Of a stretch of DNA of 64,000 bases, positions 33,912 through 45,587 are shown in pieces. Location: contig CM055102.1 of NCBI GenBank assembly GCA_029204225.1, positions 37,814,585 to 37,878,584 on the forward strand, written 5' to 3'. Origin of the DNA: Diphasiastrum complanatum (lineage: Eukaryota; Streptophyta; Lycopodiopsida; Lycopodiales; Lycopodiaceae). Below the pieces are notes generated by a model. The model had not been told where the DNA came from and made no database searches. It was given only the letters and a program-made list of their open reading frames with translations. A program made the translations under genes and the position numbers. Positions within the stretch are counted from its first letter, which is position 1, and each line of letters begins with the position of its first letter.

Positions 33912-35537
33912 GAATTTAAAGATTGCCGGGTGTAAGTCAAAACAGCTTGTTATGGATGACATTGCATATCAATTTTCTTCATGCAATAAGCTTTCTGAAT
34001 GAGCTATCTGATTTCTACAAGTACAAGTGAATATTTATAATTCAAAAAGTTGAAACCAGAAAATGTAAACTTGAAGAGTAAGTAAATAAGATGAACAGAT
34101 TCATATATTACGGCTGGGGCAAAAATCATGGATCAACACCTTTAAGCTTGAAGCCCTTCTTCTCAAACCGCACAATGATTTCTCCGACCTGTCAAAATCA
34201 GATCACTTTGAGAAATGCTTATTTACAGGACGGGACAACCATGAAATGCAAAAATGCAGTAAATGCATCTATCAATTTTTATGGAACTGAGTGGGAGTCA
34301 AGGTACAAAGTTCAGCAAAGACAGTTGCAATACATCTTGATGCCTATCTCATTCCTAAAATCAGATGTGTGGATTTCTGCATGATATTAAATATGTTGAT
34401 TCCTTTGAAACACTCTGAATAGTTTTATACAATTTCTGAATGTACACTGGGTCATAGGGAGTCCATCCACCAAAGTTTGAACTTTGTACAGCAACCCAAA
34501 AAGTATGTGCTCAGTCTAACCAAGCGATAGAATAGAGAAATATATACACTAAACTACCACACAGTTCAGAACAATAATAACGCCATGACTACGAAAAAAT
34601 TTAAGTCCAATGAACAGACACCAGGATCAGCATGAGGTTTTGTACAAGAACACTGACTACGGAGAAGCAAGTTCATATTTGATACACAGCAATCACTCAA
34701 CTTCCGTCTTCTTTGCAAAATGTTGAAATCCTTCCCAGTCCAAGGTCTTTGATAGGATCCATGTAAGAAAACAAAACCTGCAATTTATATTGGATAGTTT
34801 CATGTTATGTTTTCCTGTCCAGGAAAGAAATTAATCAGATATGGGCCAAGAGATCCAAATTGTAGGCCGAGCACAAATAGCTTAGTAGAATGTGGTCATC
34901 GCAAAAGAGAACCTGAGAGCCTAGTCAGGGAGACGACAAGTTTGATTCAAGACAGGCACAACGTATTTTCGTAATATCAGAAAGTGAATTTAGTAATCTA
35001 AACTCTCAAGCATTATCACATGTCTGCATGATGTAATGCCAAGCTACACTCATACAGTCCGCAAAGAATCCATCCTCGTGTCAAAATACGAAACTATCGA
35101 CATTAGCACTCGTATTGCAAAAGTCCTATCAGAAATCAGAAATCCTGGAGGGCTTTTTATGGCCAACGGGCACGATTATCATCAATACGTATTCTTGTTA
35201 ATGATTACATTGAAAATCTTGTGAATTTTACTCCAGAAAAAGATCAGCAATCGATTCTGAAAAAAGTATGCAGTGCCAGAACAAATAAATATAACAAAAT
35301 GAGAGCTATGAGCAAATGGCTCTTTCAAGTATCTGCTACAACTCCCACTTGCTGATAAATACATACATTTACGTTCATATAGCGGCCGATAACCATGCTT
35401 GAAGCTAGCAACTAGCACAGATATGTTATAAAGACGTCAGAAACAACAACGACATAAAGAGGCGTTTTAGATGAACATACGAGACCGCGCTGCACTCCAT
35501 CGGGCTTAATCATAATAAAAGAAAGCTCGGATGCCAT
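28184..35537 (-). CDS. NDPK1: nucleoside diphosphate kinase 1 (cytosolic type), four coding exons
   Basis: Coding exons on minus are 35481-35537, 34140-34188, 31557-31788 and 28184-28298 (57+49+232+115 = 453 bases), giving 150 residues plus stop, the usual length for plant NDPK1. All introns have GT...AG ends. NDPK transfers the terminal phosphate from ATP to other NDPs through a phosphohistidine. The nucleotide-binding Lys is K11 in [12 protein letters not shown]51 and the 87-RKIIGAT-93 segment line the site, NPGTIRGD is 99-106, and the catalytic His is H117 in NVIHGSDS. The chain ends HPWINE. No transit peptide precedes FIMIKPDGV, so it is the cytosolic group I form, not the chloroplast (NDPK2) or mitochondrial type. 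No stop or frameshift is visible. Confidence 0.95.
28299..31556 (-). other. NDPK1 intron 3 (3258 bases)
   Basis: Donor GTTGGCAG|gtttgt and acceptor gactgcag|AAACG are clear; the intron splits the Arg113 codon after two bases. The intron is AT-rich. A 93-codon stretch at 30392-30673 is more GC-rich than its surroundings and may be an old insertion; on minus it shows a hydrophobic segment [16 protein letters not shown] of unknown origin. A short ATAA repeat is at about 29724-29743. No complete element was recognised. Confidence 0.8.
31789..34139 (-). other. NDPK1 intron 2 (2351 bases)
   Basis: Donor CTTAAAG|gtgttg and acceptor attgcag|CTTTG. The intron holds a perfect palindrome at 32210-32229 and a (TC)n microsatellite at 33859-33908. 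No coding sequence was recognised. Confidence 0.8.
33859..33908. repeat. (TC)n microsatellite, 50 bp
   Basis: Uninterrupted TC dinucleotides inside NDPK1 intron 2. Confidence 0.95.
34189..35480 (-). other. NDPK1 intron 1 (1292 bases)
   Basis: Donor GGTCTC|gtatgt and acceptor tttgacag|GTCGG, placed between Leu19 and Val20 (phase 0). No mobile element was recognised inside. Confidence 0.8.
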
Positions 35538-35720
35538 TGTTGCTGCTACTGATCGCTTCGGAGTCGGGAATGGAGTTGCTCCTCTTTAAGACATGAGCTC
35601 TTCTGGGATCGGACAGAAATAAAAGGAATGGGATGGGGAGAGGATTAGGGCAAGCAAGCATTCCATGGTTGGATGGCTGATATAGCAATCCAACGGCCAC
35701 CGTTTTTTTGTGCTTTCAAA
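35538..35720 (-). promoter_or_regulatory. NDPK1 5' UTR and proximal promoter
   Basis: The sequence just before the ATG is GC-richer than its surroundings, with CT-rich stretches on minus (CCTCTCCCCATCCC) typical of plant 5' UTRs. No clear TATA box is seen, which fits a housekeeping gene. Promoter assignment rests on position. Confidence 0.4.
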
Positions 35721-36909
35721 GATTTTGTATACTCTTTTTGTTTAGTTTTGGATGTGTAGAATATTTTGTTTTAAATTACAATGATGCCTATTCCTTCTAG
35801 TGGCATTTTAGGCCTTGCCTTGCAAAGTCAATACTATGTGGTGAGGTTGGTCAATGGAGTTGGGGGTGAAAAGTTAACATTAAAAATGTGTTGATGGTGG
35901 GAGCCCAAACTTTAAAGGACTAGACTTTTGTTAAGGGCCAAATTAGCATGCATGTGTTCTCAAGTGCGAAATGTTAAGAAGGCATGAACGATCCGACTAC
36001 AAAGGAATTTGCTTTCTTATGCATGGCTATTGTGCCGAAATAGCATTTGCTTTCTTATGCAATGCATATCAATTACAAGGGGTTGTAATGGTCAACTTTA
36101 AACAGTTGAAAGTGTTAATGCCCTAGACGAGAATAGTTTTGATATCAGCCTTGGTGATGATGCATACAACTGCCAATTTTGTTAGTGCTGAAAAGTTGTG
36201 TTGCTTCAATTATCATATCAGATGATGCCTTAGGTGTCATTCAGGGATTGTAATGGCTTAGGCATTGAACGTTGGTGTGCTGGTCCCCTGTTATGCTATA
36301 ACAGGCTATGGGAGTCTTACAATTCTTAAAGAGGTATGTCGTTTTAAGTTCTTTGGACGTTTCTTGCAGTGACATTAGACTACGTAAGATATGTGTGGGT
36401 GTGTTACTTCAAGACTGGATGTGAATCTCCTTGTCTTGAATTTTCAGAGTGAGCTCGTAACAGGGGGTATAGTATAGAAGAATTTTATGCTACCATTGGC
36501 CAGCTATTTTTTAATGAAGGATTCGTATCCAAATGTAAATTGAGATCTGAGTTACATGAGCGTAATTTGATGACTAGCGGTTGTCATGGCACAAAATAGT
36601 ATTTTGCATGTACGATTGTAATATGGTGCAAGCACATGATTTTTTTGGTGATTCTAATAATTTGGAATATAGCATAATATGGTTATGAACTGAAATTACT
36701 GAATGTCAAAATTATAAATGAAATTGCAAACATGTATATGAGAGTTTTCATACGTAAACTCTTTTCTCCCTACTATGCAATTGAAGTTGTGAGCAAATGT
36801 ATGGCGATTTGAATTTGAATTTATCACATTGTACATGAGAGGATTTTTATATTTTGATTTTGTAAAATGTGCATGATCTTGACTAGCTTTTGTAATTTTT
36901 GAATATATC

Positions 36910-36911
<2 letters not shown>
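35721..36911. other. intergenic region upstream of NDPK1
   Basis: It contains the second copy of the dispersed repeat (35800-35925) and AT-rich sequence without recognised genes. Confidence 0.4.
35800..35925. repeat. dispersed repeat copy 2
   Basis: Matches 14440-14568 in the same orientation over about 125 bases: GGCCTTGCCTTGCAAAGTCA and GTCAATGGAGTTGGGG, then TTAACATTAAAAATG. Here the sequence continues without the LTR that interrupts copy 1. Confidence 0.55.

Positions 36912-36982
<71 letters not shown>
36912..36982. repeat. (GA)n microsatellite, 71 bp
   Basis: Uninterrupted GA dinucleotides in the spacer between NDPK1 and the LTR element at 37.6 kb. Confidence 0.95.
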
Positions 36983-36984
<2 letters not shown>

Positions 36985-37164
36985 CTACTAGTAAAAATAC
37001 TCTTTTGGACCTGATGCATTTGTTTTTAATTTTTCTAGCTTAATTATAATTTTGTAATTGTTTGTTATTTTGCAGGACATAAAGACAATGTCTTCCATAA
37101 GGATGAAGAAATGGTTGAATTTTCATAGATGCGTCCTGAAGATTACTTTATTGATGGTTTGTGA

Positions 37165-37380
37165 TCGTTGAAATTACGAATATTGAGAAACTAAGAAACT
37201 GAGATTCTGAGAAATTGGTAATATTGAGTATATGAGAAATTGAGATTATGAGAAACTAAGATTCTGAGATTCTGAGAAACTGAGATTTTCACCATGAATG
37301 TTGTGAATAGTGATCGTGAATATTGTGAATACTTTTCGTGAACATTGTGAATACTAATCGTGAATATTGATGTAAGTGAA
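37165..37380. repeat. low-complexity tandem repeats GAGAAACTGAGATT and GTGAATATTGTGAATA
   Basis: Two neighbouring arrays: about eight imperfect copies of a 14-16 base unit with core GAGAAACTGAGATTCT (37165-37295), then about six copies of CGTGAATATTGTGAATA (37300-37375). Both are imperfect. Confidence 0.7.
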
Positions 37381-37610
37381 GCTTTCCAAATGTTGAAGTG
37401 TCAAGTTTTGCACTTGTCAGTTTTCTTTGATTTGGTCTACTTTGAATTCATGTAATAACCTTTTGTCAGTTACAAATATGACCTTCAAGGTTTTTAACAT
37501 TTCAAGCAATTTTAAATGAGCGAATGGGGCTCTTTGCCTCATGAACTTTCACATCACTATAAGAGAATTCTCACATAGCAAAGAATAGGACATGGAGACT
37601 GTCATTTGAG

Positions 37611-38258
37611 TCAGTTCCTAAGTAGAGAAACGAGAGAATAGCAGATCTTACCCTCAGAATACTCATCCTATGCTTGTACTGTCTTCTTAGTATCCATATC
37701 TAAGCTAGCTGGGAAAGCCTTAGTGACAGCTTAACCTAAAATCTCCTCCTCTAAGGCTTACCCTACTAGAGAAGGGAGGGCCTAGATTAACTTAACCTAT
37801 TGTCAAATGAATAATATACAATACAATGTGAAGTAACACAATACATGAAACCACACAAGGGAGAACACTCAGAGAGAAAGATAGGCATGTATTGCAAATG
37901 AGGTTCTTTCTGGAAATGGACTCTTCCACTCCTATTTATACGTGGAGTGGTGGTCACTTACAAAATTGCATTGTGGGACAAGTAAGCCACATAGACTAAC
38001 TTAACTTTGAATCACGCTGGTGCCATGGGACAAACCCCCAATAGGCCTTTGTGACTAACTTTTACATAACTTGAAATCACATATCTATGTGCAGTGCCCA
38101 TGACAATTTAAACTTAGAACTGAATAACTTAAGCCATTATGGATAAAGTAAAAGCCTAAACTTGATGGGCAAGTTTTGCGTTTAAATTATATCCTGGTTG
38201 TATTTTTTAAAGATGTTCCGCAAGATGGCTAGAATTTTCCTTGGAATATCAGCTTACA
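37611..38258 (-). repeat. 3' LTR, with a 110-bp inverted segment
   Basis: From 37727 to 38258 it aligns with the right LTR in direct orientation, including a TATA box (TATAAATAG on minus, 37932-37940). The segment 37611-37720, however, aligns with 42596-42707 only as its reverse complement, at about 94 percent identity by eye. The part of the right LTR at 42520-42595 has no counterpart here. Confidence 0.8.
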
Positions 38259-38271
38259 TTATCCCCTCCGT

Positions 38272-41200
38272 TAAGAACTTGGCGGTCCCACGCCAAGTGT
38301 AATGTTAAGATCCCACTCCTTATGGTGTTGGTTGGTGCAGCTTGTAGATGTGGAACTTTTTGTAAAGTGTTGCTCCGTAGGAGATGAAGCTTTGAAGAAG
38401 TATGAGCATCTCCATAAGATTTGGATTGAATCATGTTGGAGTTGGCTTGTTGATGACTTGCTTCCAATTGTTCACGCAAATGATTCAACGGATGATGTAC
38501 ACAAGCTTAGTATTTCTTGAGACATGATGTGAATGCCACACAAGGGGTTATTGAACAACAGTGAGATGAAGATGGAGTGGATGCGATAGGAGGTGTTGTA
38601 ATCTCGAAAGTGGTGAAGGTGGATAGATGGAAGGGGTTGAATGGATCAAAAGTCCTTTGTTCATTACTGTCTTTTGAAAGCATTTTTGTCAGCAGAAGTT
38701 TTCCATTTGACTTTCTTGCAGTTGTTTGAATTTTTATTTTTATTTTTATTTTGTGGACTTAAGACATGGCTCATAATCGTTGTTGGAAACCTCTAACATC
38801 CTTGAGTTCGTTGCTTCAAATGCCAAACTATATCAATGATATGTTGTAGATGGCGTAGATTTGTCTACTTTACAAACACAAAGGTACTGTAGTTGATAAA
38901 CTATTGTCTCCGAAAATACTTTGTTGATAGAGATCTCCTCTTTTGACGTTGTTGTGCCACTTCAACTTCTTTGAGCTCTTTGCACAGTTTGAGAGCTTTG
39001 AATTGTAGTGATTGTATCTAGAGACTTGTATGACGTTTTTTTTTTCCATACACAGTCATGTGCTTTGGAGTTATCAAGAAGTTGATCTCTTTTGCGGCGA
39101 CACAACTGGCATTTTATTGGTGAGAGCCTCTATCGTTCTTGATTTATTCCCTTGGAGCTTTTAAACAACATCAGTGGTCTGCTGCAGATGTCGTAGAGTT
39201 GTTTGCTTTACAAAGTGTTTCAATTCATAACCCAGAGCAAGTTCAGATCGATCCATCGGGTGGAAATGAGGTCTTGAAACAAGGATGGGAGAAGTGAGAT
39301 GAAGTTTCAAGATTGACCATATGGTGGAATATGAGAGAATGAATGGATGGAAAAAAATAATGAGATAAGTATTGTGTGGTTTTCCATATCTATCCATAAT
39401 ATAACCAATACTCTTTGTACAATTCTCCACGAAATCATCATTGCTCGCCTTTGAAAATAGCTTTGTCATTGAGGTTGTGCGCTCATAACTTCAATCTCTA
39501 AGTGACTTGAGTGTCCTTTAGTTTACGTAGGCCTACGAGATTGCACTCAATGATGACTTGTGCTTATTGCGGCCTTTGCAGATGATTGAATGGATGATGT
39601 ACAACAGCGGTAGTATGGCCTTGAGACACGATTACCACTGCTCAATGTACATTTTGCCAATGAAGCATCATTGTTGGCATTGGTAGGAACACTTGTCGTC
39701 TGCGTTGGTTTGCACATACATTTTGCCTTTGATGTGACTTGAGCGCCCTTCACTGGTACAAGCTGCCATTTTATTGATGATTTGATGGCCATGGTGAGGC
39801 AATTGGAAAAGCGTGGATATTGTAGTGCTTACGTAAAACCAACTGCTTATTGTGAATGGTGGTGTTGGTGTTGTCGTGGATATTCCATCTTGTTGGGAAG
39901 ATGGCTCTTTTGCTAGATCATGGTTGCAGTCTGATAAGATGCTCGTTTTGTTGCCAAACTGAGCATTTGTTGTTGAAGTCCTTGACTGCTCTTTTTGTTC
40001 ATATTGAAAGTTGTTGAAATCATTGGTAAAGATGTAGAGATATATCCCAATGAAAATTCGTGTGATACTGCAACTTTAGAGGTAGAATAAAATTGCTGAT
40101 GAAATATCACCTATAGTGTTGCTGCAAAAGAAAACACACCAAACCATACGACAATAGAACAAACAAACAAACAAACGACATAGTTGACAGGACAAAACTC
40201 TAAATAAGAGAAAAAAAAATGAAAAATTGTAACAGATAACTCTATAGAAGGATGTGCATGATACTCTTAGACCAAACTCTTGCAATCCAGTATCAAACTT
40301 GGCACAAGGCCATAGCTACAGTGTTACAAAAGAAAAAATAAAGTCATAATGTGTAACATTTACATAGCATGCAATAAGACAAATATGTCTTAGATTACTT
40401 TCACTCAGATAAAAAAAATACGGGTTGTCACTCATCTAGACACAAAACTAATGATTCATCAAACGGTAGCTCAAAACTTGACTCTAGGGTATGATATCAA
40501 TTGCTTGGTCATAGAGACGTAATGAAGACACATATCTGAAGTGGTACATTCCGGTCTTATCTATGGATGATGTTTGAGATAGACCTTACATGGTTGCTAG
40601 ATAGGATGGACTCTATTTGGATCAGAAGCAACTATGTATCCGTGGATGACAAAAGAGAGAAATCAAAGATTTTGCACTTGAAAGTATTTCTACAAGTTTG
40701 TTCTGGTTTTTTTTTTTTTTTGTGAAATTACTCACCTCTTCTAGGATTCTTGTAGCTGACAAAAGTCGTTGCGAAAATCAGGGAATGACTCGTATAGTTG
40801 TGCAAGTTATTTCGGACCTAGTCAACTCAACTGGACCACAGAGCAAGACAATTACTGGGGACTCGTACAAAAAATGACTCGTGGATGGAAACGGAGGACT
40901 TGCACAAGACTCGCACAAAAGATGACTCGCGCAAAAAAATGACTCGTGGACGGAAACGGACGACTCGCTCAGGACTCACACAGAAGATGACTCGCACAAA
41001 CCTGTACCTGTGGAGCTAGAACCCGTGGGAATGACTCACACAAACCTATACCCGTGGAGCTAAAACTTGTGGGAATGACTCGTTATGAACGCCGATGAGA
41101 AACGTGTGAATACAGTTGAAAAATCAGTGCTTCCAATAGTGAAGAAGGAAAAACAATAAAATAAACATGCTAAAGTCATTAAAAAACAGTCGAAAAACCC

Positions 41201-42506
41201 TGCTGAAAATGACTGAAAAATGGATAGACATGGCTGAAATACAGATGACAAACACCACTAAAACTTGGAAAACAGTAGAAAAACCTTGAATAACCGTTGC
41301 GTTGAAGTTAGAAAAATAGGCAAAAGATCGCCACAAAACCTTTGAAGTCTAGTTCAGACCTCCATCGCTATAAGCAATCTATGGGATGAGGCTGATGGCG
41401 GATTCTAGATGGGCTTCACTTAGAAAACAAGCTGAAAACGGCTGCCGGGTGTACATATGCGAAGCTGCAGGCAAAACAGGCTAAAAACACCTTAAAATGA
41501 GCTGAATATGAGTTGAAGCGGCGGCTGGGTGCACATATGAATCTCCTCAATGTCTTTCTTAGACGCTTGCTGATTTAAACAACCAACAAATAGCTTGTGA
41601 CCTGAGCGCTCACCTGCTCCATCTGCAGCACGTATTTGTATCGGCTCAGTTATCTAAGATATGAATGAGGCATGAAACAGTTAAACTACTCTTGCTGGAG
41701 GTCGTGCTTTGTTGAATGCCTTATGCCTTCTTGAATGAGGCAAACAATGTTCAGTGTACAGGTATTGGAAGTCATTGTCTTTGATCACCATATCTTTACC
41801 ATTTTGCTATCATTAATGTTGCTCATATGGCCGTACCTAGATCAGGAATCCAACGCAGTTAAGGAAGGTGTTCACAGCGAGGCAGTCATGGCAATGGAGG
41901 CGCAAGTAGTGGCTACTTTTCAGCGTGGGCTGGGCTGCAGATGGGGACTAACTTCATGAGAAGCGGCTGAAGAACTTTCGTGGGCTGGAAAAAGCTGATT
42001 TAGACTTCCATGGGTGAATTCAGACTTCCGTGGGTGTGCACAAACCAAATGAAACTGCGTTGGGCTGGATTTCGGACAGAGGTGTTGCGAGCTGAGTACC
42101 CGGAGTTGACATGCTGTTCGAGTATCTTTCAAGGCAAGACCTTGCAATTGTTTTCCTTTCTCTTGCTGCAGTGCTCGCAGTCTAAAGTCTTGGCACACTG
42201 CAGATGGGCCGTGGAATACATGGGCCTGTAAAACGCCTCTGAACATCTGCTTGGCTTGTGAACGCCTTCTTGGCTTATGAAGGAGTGTTTACAAGAAAGG
42301 GGTTGAAAAACGATTTGGCAGTCACAAAAGAAAGATAAACAAAAAAACATCACCTGTTTAAAAGAAACATACACAAAAAGTCGTGGGAATGCATTCATTC
42401 ATACTCGAATAGATCAGTTCAGCTGCATGAAAAGAAAATAGTAAGCCACAAAGATAGAAGAAGGGAATAGTAAGTTAAAAAAGTAAAGAAAGCGAGAAAA
42501 AGAGTG
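38272..42506. other. internal region of the non-autonomous LTR element
   Basis: About 4.2 kb without a recognised coding domain. Next to the polypurine tract a 79-codon minus frame (38249-38488) reads MNHLREQLEASHQQ and is of unknown meaning. The middle (40860-41085) has minisatellites. Elsewhere short frames are broken and carry no known motif. Confidence 0.55.
40865..41085. repeat. two adjacent minisatellites (about 66 bp and 44 bp units)
   Basis: Two copies of a unit of about 66 bases with core ATGACTCGTGGACGGAAACG begin near 40870 and 40936, ending in GATGACTCGCACAAA. They are followed by two copies of a 44-base unit with core TACCCGTGGAGCTAAAAC at about 40998 and 41042. All contain ATGACTC. 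Confidence 0.65.
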
Positions 42507-42519
42507 GCAACGGCGCCAA

Positions 42520-43237
42520 TGTTGTATCTTTAGCATCCTTCCAACTATGGATCCAACTAGATCGAGTTATGGCTTCTCCCAACTAGCCCTCATTTAGGCT
42601 TTCCCAGCTAGCTTAGATATGGATACTAAGAAGACAATACAAGCATAGGATGAGTATTTTGAGAGTAAGATCCGCTTTTTTCTCGTTTCTCTACTTATAG
42701 GAACTGACGGCTTAACCTAAAATCTCCTCCTCTAAGTCTTACCCTACTAGAGAATGGAGGGCCTAGATTAACTTAACCTGCTGCCAGATGAATAATATAC
42801 AATACAATGTGAAGTAACACAGTACATGAAACCACACAAGGGAGAACACTCAGAGAGAAAGATAGGCATGTATTGCAAATGAGATTCTTTCTGAAAATGG
42901 AATCTTCCACTCCTATTTATACTTGGAGTGGTGGTCACTTACAGAAATGCACTATGGGACAAGTAAGCCACATAGACTAACTTAACTTTGAATCACACTA
43001 GTGACATGGGACAAACCCCCAATAGGCCTTTGTGACTAACTTTTACATAACTTGAAATCACATATCTATGTGCAGTGCCCATGACAATTTAAACTTAGAA
43101 CTGAATAACTTAAGCCATTACGGATAAAGTAAAAGCCTAAACTTGATGGGCAAGTTCTACGTTTAAATTCTATCCTGGTTGTATTTTAAAGATGTTTCGC
43201 GGGATGGCTAGAATATTCATCGAAATATCAGCCTATA
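42520..43237 (-). repeat. 5' LTR of the non-autonomous element
   Basis: 718 bases, bounded inside by the primer site and outside by the point where similarity to the left LTR ends (the left LTR terminus TGTAAGCTG is TATAGGCTG here, a mutated end). The TATA box on minus is at 42913-42921. Confidence 0.75.
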
Positions 43238-43350
43238 ATTACACCTCTTTAGCAAGACCATGACCATTTTGAAGCTCTTTGACTCCATAGAAATCCACAT
43301 CATTTGAATTGAAGAAGAAATTATACAATTGAAATGCCCAAACCATTGTG

Positions 43351-43497
<147 letters not shown>

Positions 43498-44494
43498 GGC
43501 GCGCGTAACGTGCACGTCCACATACAATTTGCAAGCAAGTTTTCGTCAGTCTGAAATAAAATTATCAAAGCACAAGTTGGAGCTTTTTGCATGACCGCTT
43601 AGCTCCGGACTCCAGTGGAGTCTCGTCTCCCATTGAGACGATATTATTGGTTTACTGAAATGGTTTAACTGATCATACTAAAGTGTATTAGGATTGAAGG
43701 TGGGTATCTACTAGAAGTACACTAGATTTGTATAAAGTTTAGGCAAGTTTAGGGTTTAGGGTTTGGGGATATTGCATACAATTTCGTGTTTCATTGGGTC
43801 TAAACGAGTAAGCAATGTGAAAAATGTGTCTCTAATCCTTTCTGTACTCTAGCCTTAGTACTTAATTAGAAGTTGATAAGATGAATATGTGCGACATACC
43901 TGAATAAGCGTCAATGGACCTTCTTGTGATGATGCCATAATGCTTGCACATGTTACGTATTCTTTATAAGTCAATGCAAGACCTATTTGAGTATTTAAAA
44001 CAAGTACTCGTTACAAAAGTAAACGCTAATCCCTAATACAATGAGTTGTCATTGCATAATGAACTTTCTTTCTTGCAAAACCTTAATCATTACCAGGTAT
44101 ACTTAAAAAGATCGTGTATCTATATTGGATAAGTGCATTTACATGTATGTCAAAGTGCCATTAAAAGAAATACATGTAGGTAAATCAAATGTTCAAAATA
44201 GAATCGAACTAGTTGACTTCTCAAAAAGCTAAAAAGTCATAGCTTGAAGCATCATATGTTACTATTGAGAAATAGCTATGACAAACATATCACTGATTCT
44301 TTATGGAAGTCGTATCGTAAAGTTATGTAATTCATTTTGGACCTAACACACTGGAATTTTTACAAAGAAGTCTATTGTTTTATGGTAGTAGATTGCTATG
44401 TAGATAGCAATTCATCATAGTATTTAATGTATAAGTAAGCTATAAACCATTGTACAACAATGTTGGTGTAAAACATATAAAGTTGTTGGTTTAC
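43498..44494. other. spacer, unassigned
   Basis: About 1 kb of AT-rich DNA without recognised genes or element ends. A short TTTAGGGTTTAGGGTTT stretch at about 43750-43765 resembles one to two plant telomere repeats and is too short to mean more. Confidence 0.4.
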
Positions 44495-45110
44495 CTAGGT
44501 TTTGACATTTTGTGAGTAAATTGTCTGCGAGTTTTCTTCGTATCTTGTTTGAGTCATGTATTTTGTCCTGCAGAAAACCAATGCTACTTCATTGCTATGC
44601 ATTTTCTCTCTAAGGTAATGATACCTAATTTCAATATGTCTGCTTCGAGAGTGAAATCTCAGATTGAGAGAGAGCGATATTGTGCTTTGATTGTCACAAT
44701 AGATTGTTGTAGGAAGTGTTTGTGCAAGGTTGATGTTTGCAAGCAGTTGCCTTAGCCAGATCGTCTCTTTGGTTGCATTTGTGGCAACTATGTATTCGGA
44801 TTCCGTTGATGATAATGCAACTGAGGTCTGCTTTCGGCTGTAACATAGCCTCATAAACAGTGGTTGGTTCCTTCACAAAGGAGCAAGCCAGATCATCCAT
44901 AATTCTAGCTGGAGGCTGTCTGGACCTGTTCGACCTTCTGGGTTGAACTTCGGTCCTCTGATGTGGGTTGACTTGTTGAGGTTCTGACTTATTGTTTGAG
45001 TCAGTGTCGCTATTCTGCAGTTGAATCCCTAGATCAGAATTTGGTTGTTCGATCCTTGGGTCGGATTTATCAACAACTTTTCTCTTGTGGTCGATGAATT
45101 GGTCTTCCAC
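44495..45110 (-). pseudogene. copia integrase-RT linker fused to RNase H, RT deleted
   Basis: The linker reads RRSNRSRQPPARIMDDLA...VKEPTTVYEAM, the usual R-S-xR-xxPPxR ... EPxxYxEAM text just before RT. It then jumps in another frame to KQTSVALSSTESEYIVATNA, WLRQLLANI and IYCDNQSTISLSLN...HSRSRHIEIRYH, the RNase H domain with its conserved Glu (STESEY) and Asp (CDNQS). The 700-800 bases that should encode RT are absent. Confidence 0.8.
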
Positions 45111-45138
45111 AAAAATGACATCTCTACTGGTGAATGCC

Positions 45139-45560
45139 TTATTGGTATCCAGATTGTAGAGCTTGTACGCCTTGTGGTCTAGGAAATAGCCTATTCATTT
45201 TCCTGCTCTTGTCATCTAGCTTTCTTCTTAGATCTTCAGGGATCTGAGCAAAAACGATGCATCCAAACACTCGAATATTTTTGAGTGATGGTTTTGATCC
45301 TGTCCACATCTCATAAGGTGTCTTGCCATTTAGAGCTTTGGTGATGGATCGATTTTGCAAATAGGCAGCTCTAGTAATAGCTTCTGCCCAGAATTTCTTT
45401 AGAAGAGAGACATGGGCCATCATGCTCTTGGCACTTTTGATGAGTGTCCGATTCTTCTGTTCAGCTATACCATTGGACTGAGGTGAGTAGTTGGTTGTAT
45501 ATTCTTGATGTATTCGGCTGGCCTTGCAGAACTTCGGCAGTCCTTGATTTCATGGCCAGT
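45139..45560 (-). pseudogene. copia integrase C-terminal half
   Basis: The frame reads HVSLLKKFWAEAITRAAYLQ, then NRSITKALNGKTPYEMWTGSKPS and NIRVFGCIVFAQIPEDLRRKLDDKS, the standard copia integrase text (LPKxFWAEAVxTAxYLxNRxPxxxLxxxTPYExWxGxKPxxxHLRVFGCxAY). The upstream part (45430-45560), with PLSPVQWYS-like text in another frame, is broken. Confidence 0.8.
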
Positions 45561-45587
45561 CCTCTTACAGTATCTGTAGAATAGTTT

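Larger units (their letters stand above)
37611..43237 (-). mobile_element. non-autonomous LTR retrotransposon with two recognisable LTRs
   Basis: The left LTR (to 38258) and right LTR (42520-43237) align over about 530 bases with few differences. On minus the right LTR is 5': its inner end ATACAACA is followed at once by a primer site TGGCGCCGTTGCC (42507-42519), a type common in Athila/Tat-like gypsy elements. The left LTR is 3': it begins TGTAAGCTGATATTCC, preceded by the polypurine tract ACGGAGGGGATAA (38259-38271). The internal 4.3 kb shows no gag, protease, RT or integrase motifs, so the element must have depended on another for movement. The left LTR is rearranged at its outer end. Confidence 0.8.

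Noticed and set aside
43750-43770. Telomere-like TTTAGGGTTTAGGG
   Set aside because: Only about two units; interstitial matches of this size occur by chance or as common short telo-boxes.
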